Below, piece after piece: positions 44,447 to 56,100 of a stretch of DNA of 64,000 bases. A model generated the notes under the pieces. That model saw only the letters and a program-made list of their open reading frames with translations, had not been told where the DNA came from and made no database searches. The translations under genes and the position numbers were made by a program. The stretch covers positions 3,111,188 through 3,175,187 of the forward strand of contig CM034101.1 of assembly GCA_019914945.1 (NCBI GenBank), in the 5' to 3' direction. Within the stretch, counting starts at the first letter, position 1; every line of letters starts with the position of its first letter. The stretch comes from Typha latifolia. Its lineage: Eukaryota > Streptophyta > Magnoliopsida > Poales > Typhaceae.

Positions 44447-46014
44447 AGGAGTGAGACGGTTTTAGTTTGTGATATCACTTGTATTTGTAAAATGTGAATG
44501 GTACTTACAATTTCTTTGGACATTTTTTAGGTACACTTTTGGGTTATCGAATAACAATGTTGGGTTATTGCTGATCTTGGACAAGTCACCTCAAGTGGGC
44601 CAGTGGAGATGCCTTTCAAGAACACAACGGACAACCGTCTCCCACCGTCCTTGTTCCTAAAGCAGATATCCTCATTAATATTATGTAGATCACAGAAGCA
44701 ATATTTGCTCATGATATTGTGTTTGCAGATGCGATTCTCTTTTTTCTCTTTACATTGGATTTTCAGCGAGCCTGTTTGTAACTTTTTTTTTAACTTTCTC
44801 TTTGTACTCATAATTTGTTGCTCAGGCTTGGAGAGCTGTCTCATGGTTCATGAGTAAAGCTGCTGCAGCCTTGTATAGATACACTTTGATTTGTTGAATT
44901 TGAGATTGACGATTGAAATTGTGATTGCTTCTCCGCTTATTGCTTTTGCAGAGCGGTGTTCTTGTAAAGCTTTGAGATGTTTTACTACCATTATTGTTAT
45001 ATTTTTCCCAAATATTCCGAACGAATCTTGCAAGTATATTGCCATATATTCTCTTACTGTCGCATTATTTCTTCCTTCTATTCTTTTTAATTGACTGAAG
45101 GTCTGGTCACTATCGTTTGATTTATTAACTAGAGTAAGTATTCTAAGCGAGATGAACAGTAAAAATGGCCAATCCTCGAGATACTTTCACTCCAAATGGA
45201 CTTCATCAGGTGGCCTATGCAAAGATATCTTTTGTTTTCTTGTTAATTCTTACATGGACTCTTCCGTACGTTTATTATAGTGAGCAATTACCTTGATGAG
45301 AATCAGATGCATGTTTGAAACTTCGATCTCGAGGAGTTGAATATTAATTAGGACACTAAATGGACTAATACGTATGAGCTACAATAAAATTCCTGAACTT
45401 TTATTTATTTTTAGGCAAAATCTTTTAATGTCAATTAGGACACTAAATGGAGTAATTGCTGTTTTGCTCAGTATAAATCAGATGTTCTTTATTCGTATAT
45501 AAACTAACAGAACGACCAATTTGAAAAAGAGAGAGAGACGAAAATATTGGACATATAAATTGATCTTGATAAGAATCTAAAATTTTTTATTATGAATAAG
45601 AGAGAAAAATAAAGAGGAGAAAGATAATAGTAACATACTACAAGAGCATAAATTTAGAGGCAGATTTAATTTATATGATGGATACTTTCGATTTAATTTT
45701 ATTTAATGATATTTAATTTTAATTATTTAATTAGCAAAGAGAAATTAATAATTTTTATTAAATTATCTGCTGAGAAAGAAAAGTCTGTGGTCTGAGTAAA
45801 TACAGGCTGGTGGGGGGTACTGAGGTGTCCGTCATCGCTGTACACTTGTCGGCCATCACATGCTGATGCCGTCCTTTTTCTGCACACGTGTCGGAGCTCT
45901 TCACCATTCGCTTATTCCTCGGCTTTCATACCTCTTTATTAAACTCTCCGAGCATTCGTTCTCCGTCTCCTCCCTCTTCTTCCTCTTTATCGATCCCTAT
46001 CTCTATTCCTGGAT
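44447..46014. other. 3' UTR of the GTD-binding gene and promoter of the 5-alpha-reductase gene
   Basis: Nothing coding is recognised. The first 600 or so bases are probably 3' UTR. 45790-46014 is GC-richer and probably holds the promoter and leader of the next gene. Confidence 0.5.
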
Positions 46015-47887
46015 ATGTCGATCTTATCCGGCTTCCTATTCCCGCCTCCGCCTTCGCTGCTCGTGATAGCCATGTCCGCCGTGAGCGTGACCTCCCTGGC
46101 GTACTCTGGCCTCTCTGAAATCGTCGGCAAACACCTCAACTACTCTAAGTTCTGGGACGCCGGTCCTTCCAAGGGAGGGGGGAACATTCGCCTCTCCAGC
46201 CGGAGCGGGATGCTTCTCCTCTACACTCCCGCCCTCCTCGCCGCTGTCGCCTCGTTCGCCGTCCCCGGAGTCGTCGTCGGCACGAGGAGCCGGCTCGTCA
46301 GCGCCGCGCTCGCCATTCACTTCCTCAAGAGAGATTTCGAGGTTAGCTCGATTCTGACTTCGAATGGATAAATGGGTCTCTTTTGAGCATCCGTCCACTT
46401 GATTTGTAGTTTATATTTCTACTGTTGATTTGAATATAAGACCTGCACTATTCGGTCGTCCCAATTAAAAGTTACAGAGAGTTTTAAAACATTAAAACTC
46501 GTTTAATTGGTGTATATAAAGAGTTATCAACGTTTGGGCGTGTGATCCATTTATCCCATAACTGCAAAGTTGGTATGCTATTTTGTCACACCATGGGAAT
46601 GTTTGGTGTTTAGGAAGTTGAGAAGAAATGTATTTTTAATTATTTTTTTATGTTAAGAAGTTCTTTTTTTTTTTTTTTAATCTACTAAAAATAACGTTTG
46701 GTATGTTATTTATAAGTAAAGGAGGGTTATGCACCAATCAAACACCATCAAAAAGTGTTAATTATATATAGACAATGAACTATAGCTTGTTTTTACTTTG
46801 ACCCCCTCAGGCCTCAACTAATATATTTCACGTAACAATCCTACTCTTTTTTATTTTTATTTTCTTCTTAAAACAAAAACAAGATAATCCTTATAAGTTT
46901 TAAAATTAATCACGTGATAAACATCTTTTAACAGTAGAATCTAACGGTAGAAGGTTTTACATAGTTAATAAAGAATAACGTTTCACGAAAAATAAATAAT
47001 ATGGTCTAGGTGACAATAGGCGATAGTTTAAAAGTTTAAGTAAGTATAATTATTTCAAAATTAAAATCACTAATATTTTTTATTCAACTTAAGCTTTCAG
47101 TAATCGTTCGTCCAAAGTGTCACATTCTTTGTTTGGAATCATTCGGCTAATTTCGTACCGGTGGTCAGGCTTTGAAAGAAAGAGGTTTGTTCGATTCACG
47201 AGAGTTTTCTTTTTAAGTTTCAGCCATAACACGTGTTTAAAATGTCCATCACATTTGCCGTGGCTACTTATTTTATTTTAAGCAGTAAAAAAAAACTAAA
47301 CTGTGTTCTAATTAAATGTTATTCTTATTCTACACGCTTCTACTACTTAAAATGAGTGATAACTAATAACGCAAAGCTCTGCTACGTCGTCTTTCCCCTT
47401 TGATTTGGATTTCCAGGTGCTGTTCATTCACCAGTACAGTGGGCAGATGATCCTTGACTCAACTCTGGTAATCTCCTTAAGTTACTTCGCCAACACCGCA
47501 ACCATGATCTATGATCAGTATCTTACTCAGGGAACGTCGGAACCAGTCATTGACATGAAATATGTAGGGGTGATTCTTTTCCTTATCGGAATCGCCGGCA
47601 ACTTCTACCACCATTTCCTCCTATCGAAGCTCAGGAAGAAGGGGGAGAAAGGTTACAAAATCCCCAGGGGCGGTCTTTTCGAACTCGTAATCTGCCCTCA
47701 TTATTTATTCGAAATCATCGGTATAGTTGGAATTTCCTTGATCTCTCAAACAGTGCAAGGATTATGTTTCACCTTTGGCACAATATTGTACTTAGTGGGT
47801 AGGAGTTATGCCACCAGGAAATGGTACCTCTCCAAGTTTGAGAACTTCCCTCAACAGGTCAAGGCCTTGATACCCTATATTTTCTAG
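46015..47887 (+). CDS. Steroid 5-alpha-reductase family membrane protein
   Basis: Member of the 3-oxo-5-alpha-steroid 4-dehydrogenase family, resembling the Arabidopsis At5g16010 type rather than DET2 itself. Two exons, 46015-46341 and 47417-47887, phase 0, give 265 residues. Several hydrophobic segments predict a polytopic ER membrane protein. Family C-terminal motifs are present: GNFYHH (170-175), GGLFEL (194-199), CPHYLFEI (202-209), GRSYATRKWYLSKF (237-250), ending LIPYIF. These residues bind NADPH in the family. The substrate is not known: steroid or enoyl-lipid reduction are both possible. The start at 46015 gives the expected length for this subfamily; there is no in-frame ATG upstream in the leader that is better supported. 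Confidence 0.9.
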
Positions 47888-49244
47888 TGAATGAGGAGGA
47901 GACCTCAATGTTGTATGAATTGTGAACTGTGAGATGTTTTGCTAATAGGGCATTTTAGGAGTCTTGTTGTCATTGTCGATAAACTGGCTTAATGACTTAG
48001 TGTTGAATTGCCACTCGTGCGTGGTCTTATCAAAGTTTTCGGATTCGAATTCTAACAACGTCTATTTAATTAGAACACTATTGAAGTCTTGCTGCCATTA
48101 TTTATTTAATCGTCCTCATGTTTATTATATCGAAGCAACATCAAAATTGACGAGTCCTACGAAAGATTATCAAGGGGGGAAATAAAAGGGTGATGCTATA
48201 TCTACACACAATCCTATATGTTGTCTGACTATGTACTGTCATAGTGGTTTAACACTGGAGAATTGGAGGCACCAGCTATGTGTTCTTCAAAAGTTCTACC
48301 AGTGAAATACTATTCAGCTATGCTACTATCAGTGAAATATGCTTAGAATTACCAGTTCTGAAGAAGAGGAAGCTAAAAGAAATGACAGGAACCATAAGCA
48401 TGCATATGCCATTAAGCTTACCAAGAAAATGTCTATTTATTCGTCTCTGTTGTTGAATGAACACCAAGTTTCCCCCCTGAAATCCATCTCAGTTCCTTTT
48501 CTACATAAGAGCAGAAAATTAATTAAAGCACACAAAGTAGTAAAAAAAGAAATCACCTGTATAATGAGCATCCTCCTTGTAGGTCAAAACAGTAGAAATG
48601 CTGAAAAGAAATCATGATGCATCAAGATTATGGCCGTTGGTTTGTGTTTCATTAACCTTGTAGATGAAGGAAATGCTGTGCTGTATGTGCATAAGAACTA
48701 TCATTTACTACCTCATCTAGAATCAAGTCAACCTTCATGCCTAAAGGTACTTATGGTAATATGCTGGTGGACTAATTAGCATAGACAAATGGTATAAAAT
48801 ATCACAGGTCGTACTTTACCATATCAAAGAGATAAAAGGAAAAATAAAGAACATCTATACATGTTATCATGAAGTGATGACATCTAGATAGTATTTTTTT
48901 TAATGGGCTGGAATACAAATTCCAATAAGAAAAAGTTCTGCTTGAAGGAACAAGAGAGAAAAACTAACGAGTAAATGCAAGCTGTCTGTCTATAAGCTGT
49001 GACATTTATATTTATTTGATTTCAGAATTTCAAATCAACTTCACGCAGAATATCATAAGAGGCAAGTATGAAACCTCAAGGGATTCGAATAAATAATTTC
49101 AGTAGCAAAATTGTATTGGGTGAAGCATAACTCCACATTTAACCATGCAAGAGATTTGAGCTTCATTTGGATTACAACAGGAATTTGTTTTGCATCAGCT
49201 TATAAAATAAAGAGTGTGTATGTATGTGAGACACTAGTATACAG
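47888..49244. other. Convergent spacer, 5-alpha-reductase and EFL1 genes
   Basis: 3' UTRs of both genes and AT-rich sequence. I see no gene here. Confidence 0.5.
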
Positions 49245-52200
49245 TCAAACTTTCCTGGCAAGCGTCCTCTGTTTTGTTGCATGCTGCACAACTTTCTCCT
49301 CCACAGATAGGCCTTTCCTTCGCCTGACAGAATTCATAAGCTTCCTAGCCATGTTTGGTAGGACACTAGAACCATCTCCAAATTCTTCGATCTCTTCCTC
49401 TGTCTTTGGAACAAAAAACGGATCTTCGGGTATTGTTTCCCAATGGCTGAGAACAAGTAGTGCACTTGCTGCACCTGAAGTCCACCTTCTAAGCTCATCA
49501 GCAAATCCAAAGCTTTCAGCAACTGGCACATAGGCATGCACCGTAAACAATGGAGACCCTTCTTGCATCTCTTCTTTTAGCACTCTAGCGCGCCTCCTTG
49601 CGAGAACAGCATACATGGCACCTAAATACTCTGTTGGTGTATTCAGCTCACCGAAGTACATTGCTTCAACAAGCCTCGGCTTGTTTTGGAGCACGGCTGT
49701 TCTACATGCCTCCTTCACAGCTGTCATAACTTGCCCACTGAGGATGCCATACTGGTCAGATGGCTGAGCAGCTTCAGAACTGTCCGGAAAAATATACGTC
49801 TCCACAACGAATGCAAGACCCCACATAGGTTCGTCGCATAAAGGGCCAGCAGCTGTGGCTAACTGAAACCCTGAAACAATGCTACTTTTAAGAGAGTCAG
49901 CTTCCACAGAAAGTGATTTTATCTCTTGTGTTGTTGCTTCAACATTCTTAGGACTATTGTTAGTTTCTATATCAGAATCACCAGGAAACTCCAATATTCT
50001 AGAGACATGACATGAACTATTTATAAGTGTAACACCTACACCGTTGCTGGAATTTGCAAACTCACTCACTTTTGGATCTGGTGCAAGAAGGATATTTGGG
50101 CCAACCTGCCCAGGGCCAAGGGACCACATCCTTTGAAGATATTGAAACCATGTCTTTCTGTACTTGTCGACCCTTTCTTTATCGATTTGTCCAGAAATAG
50201 ATTCTAAATCACTTTCAATTGCATCAGTCATGCGCTTTTGAAGGGTAGCAATAGAATCAGCAGCATCTAGAGAAGTGTGTGTATCCAGTCTTCTCTTTAT
50301 AGATTTCCCTTCAATGATATCTCCAAGCACATCAACACTTTCCTCAAGAACTTTTGTGAGAGCACCAGGAAGTTTCAAGATTTTAACCCTCACAAGACAC
50401 CTTCCATTCGGCGTGGTTTTCTCAACATACTCAGGTAAGGCCTTGGAATTCTCTATGAAATCAAAACTTTCTCCTTCAATGGTCTCCTTAAATGAGACCA
50501 AGGGAGGTGAAACTTCCAAGCTAACCTTGGCAAATCTTTCCTTCAAATCTTTTATACATCTCTCCAAATGGACCTCCCCTGCAGCTGCAAGAACCTGCTC
50601 ACCTCTAGAAGAAACTGTAATCTCAACAAAAGGATCTGCACGATTAAGGAGCCTCAACCCCCTCATGAGTGCACCCATGTCTCCAGGATCTGAAGGCTCG
50701 ATCGCCACCCTGAGCATGGGCGACACTTGGAACATCAAACTTGAGAAAGGCCAACAATTTATTGTCGAGGAGAGAGTAGCACTTTTCAATATATAATGCC
50801 CCAAACCTTGAATAGCAACCAGATTGCCGGCACTAACAGAGGAAACCGGTTTCAGACCTTGACCCATCATCAGATACAATGATTGGAGTTCCGCTTCCTG
50901 CACATGCCTCTGCATTGATTCTCTTTTCAACGGATCATACAAAGCAGAAAGCACAAAAACCTTCTGCCCTGAATAGAGAACCCCACTAAAAATCCTAGCA
51001 AATGCTAAAAAGCACTCATCTGATTCCCCAACTCCAGCATCACCAGTATGATGATTATTCAAAGTTTCACCATTAGGGCCCCTTTGTGGGAGCATCTTAA
51101 ATGGAACAGCAAACATTTTCGACACAAATGCAACACATGGAGCATTATCACTAGAATCACAGACCTCAACACACTTCCTCACATGCTCTGCTTCAGCAAC
51201 TACATCGGATCCCACCCCAGCATCATCCACCAACAACTCTCTCTTCGGTAACAGGCGAGGAATCCTAAACGATTGTGCAGCAATAGGATCTGGCATGCAC
51301 TTAACCACCATTGACAAGATTGCATCCGACAATGGGAGCCATCTGCTCATGACGGCCTGGAGCACAGCCTTCGGATCCCTATTCTGCAGCTCTCTTGCCG
51401 GGATAGACAAATTAAATGATTTAATGACCTTCTGGAGCATTCCCTTATCCCCATCTGTCTCCAAAGCCGCCTGATAAACCTGCCACAGAGGCTTCAGCAC
51501 AAACTGCACAAACATCGGCTGTGGATCCTTACTGACCCCCTCCATCCCCTTCTTCCCCACAATCATTCCCTTCTTCGTATTGTAATACCGAGGCCCCCAC
51601 AGCCCCTTCACCAATGCTGTGGCGCTCGCCCCAAGCTTCGACGCATAAATCTCTGCAAACTGCTCGATGCAAAAACCCCACCCATCCAATGCGCAGACGA
51701 AAGCGACATTCCCCTTCTGCGGCTGGAATGCAACCTCCTCGTCATCCTCCACAATTTCCTGATCCGTATCCCCAGTTGCACTAGCAAGAAGCGAATCGAC
51801 ATCCGACAGATACTTCTCTGATTTGTAAGCACTGACGATTCCATTCACTTCATGCACAATTCGCTGCAATCGGGTGTAAGCCTCCATGGGGGTCAATTTG
51901 AGCTCGGTAATTAACCGGTCAATTTTATTCAAAACCAAGCAAGGCGTGAGCTTTTCCACCCAGGCTTGGCGCAGGACGGCGTGGGTCTGGATATGGACGC
52001 CCTCGACGGCGTCGACGAGGACGACGGCGCCGTCGGACAAGCGGGCGGCGGTGGAGACCTCGCTGCAGAAGTCCATGTGGCCGGGGGAGTCGATGAGGTT
52101 GATGGAGTAGTCGCCCTTGAAGCGGAGGGAGATGGAGGAGCTCTTCATGGTGATGGCGCGGCGCTGCTCCTCGTCGAGGTAGTCCATGAAGCGGAGCCGG

Positions 52201-52331
52201 CCGGCGAGCTTCGGGTGGAGGACGCCGCCGCCGCACGCCGCGATGAGGTGGTCGGCGAGGGTGGTCTTGCCGTGGTCGACGTGGGCCAGGATGCAGATGT
52301 TGCGGATCTTACGGCAGGTGGATTCCGACAT
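49245..52331 (-). CDS. EFL1: Elongation factor-like GTPase 1 (ribosome assembly, EFL1/Ria1)
   Basis: EF-2-like GTPase that, with SBDS, removes eIF6 (anti-association factor) from pre-60S subunits in the cytosol. One uninterrupted exon of 1028 residues from ATG 52331 (MSESTCRKIRNICILAHVDH). G1 AHVDHGKT (16-23), switch region EEQRRAITMKSSSISL, G3 DSPGH (81-85), G4 NKID (135-138). It continues with EF-G-like domains (GEVHLERCIKDLKERF) and a C-terminal EF-G IV/V region (PRLVEAMYFGELNTPTEYLG, then AYVPVAESFGFADELR). The EFL1-typical insertion lies at about 155-260. The frame stays open upstream to an ATG at 52484. That would add 51 residues without family similarity, so 52331 is preferred. GC falls from 5' to 3' along the gene. 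Confidence 0.95.
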   Translation of the reverse strand: MSESTCRKIRNICILAHVDHGKTTLADHLIAACGGGVLHPKLAGRLRFMDYLDEEQRRAITMKSSSISLRFKGDYSINLIDSPGHMDFCSEVSTAARLSDGAVVLVDAVEGVHIQTHAVLRQAWVEKLTPCLVLNKIDRLITELKLTPMEAYTRLQRIVHEVNGIVSAYKSEKYLSDVDSLLASATGDTDQEIVEDDEEVAFQPQKGNVAFVCALDGWGFCIEQFAEIYASKLGASATALVKGLWGPRYYNTKKGMIVGKKGMEGVSKDPQPMFVQFVLKPLWQVYQAALETDGDKGMLQKVIKSFNLSIPARELQNRDPKAVLQAVMSRWLPLSDAILSMVVKCMPDPIAAQSFRIPRLLPKRELLVDDAGVGSDVVAEAEHVRKCVEVCDSSDNAPCVAFVSKMFAVPFKMLPQRGPNGETLNNHHTGDAGVGESDECFLAFARIFSGVLYSGQKVFVLSALYDPLKRESMQRHVQEAELQSLYLMMGQGLKPVSSVSAGNLVAIQGLGHYILKSATLSSTINCWPFSSLMFQVSPMLRVAIEPSDPGDMGALMRGLRLLNRADPFVEITVSSRGEQVLAAAGEVHLERCIKDLKERFAKVSLEVSPPLVSFKETIEGESFDFIENSKALPEYVEKTTPNGRCLVRVKILKLPGALTKVLEESVDVLGDIIEGKSIKRRLDTHTSLDAADSIATLQKRMTDAIESDLESISGQIDKERVDKYRKTWFQYLQRMWSLGPGQVGPNILLAPDPKVSEFANSSNGVGVTLINSSCHVSRILEFPGDSDIETNNSPKNVEATTQEIKSLSVEADSLKSSIVSGFQLATAAGPLCDEPMWGLAFVVETYIFPDSSEAAQPSDQYGILSGQVMTAVKEACRTAVLQNKPRLVEAMYFGELNTPTEYLGAMYAVLARRRARVLKEEMQEGSPLFTVHAYVPVAESFGFADELRRWTSGAASALLVLSHWETIPEDPFFVPKTEEEIEEFGDGSSVLPNMARKLMNSVRRRKGLSVEEKVVQHATKQRTLARKV

Positions 52332-53078
52332 CTTGACGAAGATATTGGATGTAGAGTGGAATTCTTTTGGTTTGGGAACAAAAGCAAACAGGCGGTAGGC
52401 AACTGCGATCACAAAAAGGAAGTTGGGGGCGGCGGCGGGGAAGGTTGGCGTTTGATCTCTTTCCTGTGGAGGATAAGAGGACAAAGATGGATCGTATGCT
52501 CCCTCGCTTTATGGTCCAACAAGAGCTGAAGCATATTAGTATCAGGTGGGAGAAGAGAGAAGCTTTTTGCTGCGGATGCTGGCTATTAGGGTTCACAAGC
52601 CTTGGCCCTCGGTATGGAAGCAAAGATTAATTAGATTTACAGACGATGTCACGTGCTATGCACGTTAATTGAGGGGTGTCGTTATCTGTTTATTTATTTT
52701 TATTTTTTGTTATTACTTCTCCTCTTTCCCTAATCCTTTTTTCTTCTCTTTAGTTTTATTTGTACGTAACAGCAATAATTTACGAGTTATGGGATACCAT
52801 AAATTCCCACTGTCTCAAAAAAGTAGAAAAGCGTAAGAAATATAAAAACACGATAAATCTAAGTAAATGATTACAAGTCCCTCCAAAAGAGGGTGAGAAA
52901 CTTGTTTCTCAAAAATTGAACCCCATTACAAGATATATGAGTCATATTTTGCATGTGTTACAAAGCATACGACTCTGGCAGCCAGAAGAGTAGATCCATG
53001 CAAGAAAAGAACCTGTATAGTTGATTGATAACTCCCAATGCTGTGACAAAACTCATAGATGAGTTGCGCAAGCAATAC
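52332..53078. other. EFL1 5' region and DONSON 3' spacer
   Basis: EFL1 leader and promoter (to about 52,630), then AT-rich spacer. No separate gene is recognised. Confidence 0.5.
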
Positions 53079-53100
53079 TCATAGATGAGTTACGTGAGCC
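53051..53100. repeat. 26-bp tandem duplication across the DONSON stop codon
   Basis: ACTCATAGATGAGTTGCG (53051) and ACTCATAGATGAGTTACG (53077) lie 26 bases apart. The second contains the complement of the DONSON stop codon, so the last codons and stop are repeated just downstream of the gene. Confidence 0.8.
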
Positions 53101-56100
53101 TTATATGCACCATTGCTGTACTTGAGGCGCCTTACTGACGCAGAGCTCAAAGCAGGCACCAAAATGGCTCCAGGAATCTCGCAGGCATAGCCACCATCTG
53201 AGGAAGGCTTCTCTGAATCAGATCGTTTGCAGATCGAATCTAAAGCGATGTTTAAGCCAATAGATGAAGGCTCAGTTGCGAATCTACAAGTGGCACAAAA
53301 TTGCGGAAAGAACAAAAAAAGAAGAAAAAACAAAGAGAAGTTGGTTAGAAGCAGATATATGTGATAACCTGAATATGGACTAAAACAAAGATTGATTGCA
53401 TACATGGAGTCAAAACTCTTCCCATCTGAACTCATTGCTGCACAGATTCCACAGACAACCCATGGGGGAAGAACAGTGTCCTTTATTTCAATACTATAAC
53501 AAATACCACTGGCAGAACCAACAACAGATTCTGATTGCTCTGAACCAGATCCATTTGAGGGAATAATCGCATCTGCTCTCTTCATCTCTTTACATTTCAC
53601 CTGCAAGAGGATGTCTAACATGTCAATAGCAATATATGGATGTTCCATTGAAGATTTAGGACTGTTCAAGAATTGAAAAGATTTGGACTTCTACCAGGTA
53701 GGCAGTAGGTCCATTCTTCTACCACATGGGCGCTACTTGAAGTCATTTTAAGGTATTTACTTGAACATAATACTAACATTTCCAAAGACAGAATTTTATC
53801 ATTCAGTTGAGATGGTGCTATTACTTCAAGAAAGCAACATAATTAGGAATAAATGGGACATTAAAATTATCATGACTGGAAAGCAATATACACATATAAG
53901 ACAAGTAACTTGAATTCTAAAAGCACACCTCTGGAACACAGAGACAAGCATTTCTGAAGGCCACAGGTGAATATAGTACAGGAACATCAACACCACTAAA
54001 ATAATTCAGGAAGAACCTGCAGGAAAATTCTGTCAGCAAAAGTGGATGGCATTGAATCAAGTCTAGAGCTTTAAAAAGAGTAGTACCTATAGTTTAACAG
54101 AAAATCATATAATGCATGAACACTCTTATTCCCAGTAAATGACAGGAGCGACTGAGGAGTGTTGTCCACATCAGCAAAAGAATCCAAATGGAATGTCTGC
54201 ATTGATGAAAAGCCAATCATCAGCTTGGTTTCACAACCAAACACCAGAGAGTAAACTGATGGGGTCAAGAAAGAAAATAACGCACGTAAAGATCAAACCT
54301 GGCCCAGATTTTGCTTCTCAATTTCTGAAAGTTCAACCAGGTCAGCTTCAGTAGCTTGTTCCACTTCAGCATGGCAAAGAGGCATGGAAAAATAAACATC
54401 CTAGTTTAAAAATTAGAAGATAAAATTATCAGATTAAATGACCAAAAGAACAAACACTACAGAGATAATAGCACCAGGAAAAGAATTCCAAGTGTAGAAA
54501 TTAGAAATGAAGACTGCATAAAAGCTCTTAACAAGTGGAAGCATGCAGCTTGGCCTTTCCATAGACATTCTCCCAGTGAGTTCATCCATTTTGCTGAGTA
54601 TCTTTATCTATTTTATGTATCCACTTAAAGAAAAGAAGAATGCACCTAAGTCTATGTTGTCGAACTCCACAGCTTGGTTTTATGTTCTCCAAATCATCTA
54701 ACTCAAAAAAAAAAGAGAATATAACAAAAAAAATCCACATGTTTCCCTAAATGACCTGTAGACACAATAGACCTAGAAAGTAAAGTAACAATATGGGATA
54801 TGCCTATTTACATAGTTATGCTGCGCAAGATAATCTAATATTCTAATGTCTCCTAAAGCATCTTTTCACACTTCTAAGTATCAAGAACGAAAATTAACAC
54901 ATAAAAAGAAAAAATAAAAATCCTTAAAATCATTGGTCACGACCTTGCATATAACTGCATATCAAAATTTCTTGGTCTCCAAAGCCTAGCTGGAACCCAG
55001 ATTTTCCCACAAGATTCCACCTACAAGAGAAACTCTTGAAGACACGATGGAGCATGATGACAGCCCAACCATAAATCTACATGGACCAATTTTGTTCTTG
55101 TCCTCACAATAGCTGCATACTAGCTACCAGACTAATACTGCTACATCTGAGTTTTCAACCAGCTGTCAAAAAGACCACAAAGTTCGATGATAAGGAAAGA
55201 CTATCTAACATTAAATTTAACGGAGAGAAAAGCCAAATGGACTCATGTAGCACCAGATCACCTCGTGTATTCCATTTTAAACTGATTCCTACCTAGAAAC
55301 GTATCAACTTGATAATAAGGTGCAATGGGAAATGAAAGAGTAGACACATGGCATGACATGCATGTGCTTGGCTGCAGATAGAACAGCCAGGACTATGAAC
55401 TCATTGATGTAAAATCATTAACTTATTAGACTTAGTTGGACAAATGCCTTAATTGCAACTGTAAAATTATTAAGAAGGATATACAAAGATACTATGAAAG
55501 AAGTTGGACAGAGAAAGTACAGGAACATCTTACATTTTTTCTGAGCAAGGATCGTAAACCACGCGTAGATTGTGATAGATATGCATTACAAGAGTGCTTA
55601 TTTTCCAAAACGTCGCCACCAATAAAGAGTACCACAAATTGTGAAGTATAAACTGTAACCATCAAATAATCATGACTGATTATATAAACCTAGCAACATA
55701 AAGTGATCTATTAAATAGGTTACTAAAATGACAATGCATGCATAATGTACAAACAGAAAAGCCTTTCTCAATATGACGTGATTCCATCACATGCTTTTCT
55801 TCTATTATCACCAGAAACTAACAGCTAAATGTTTCTTTTTAAAAGAAAATCACCAGATGCCCAGCTTCATTAGAAACTTTAAAACAGAAGTAAACCACCC
55901 TATTTCATCCATGGCAACATACAGCAAAACCAACAGCTAAATGTACATATACAAATAAGACTAAATGACCACCGCCAGTGAGTTATATAAATATTCCACT
56001 TGTTACAAGTCTAAACAGATTTAGACCAAGAAAATAAAACAGGAAGATAATTGAAATGGAAGGAAATACCATAGAAGATACTTGTCATGTTCTTTCTGAG

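Noticed and set aside
46590..46750. Small MITE in the 5-alpha-reductase intron (TTTGGTGTTT ... AAACACCATC)
   Set aside because: The inverted ends share only about eight bases and could be chance; no target-site duplication was seen.
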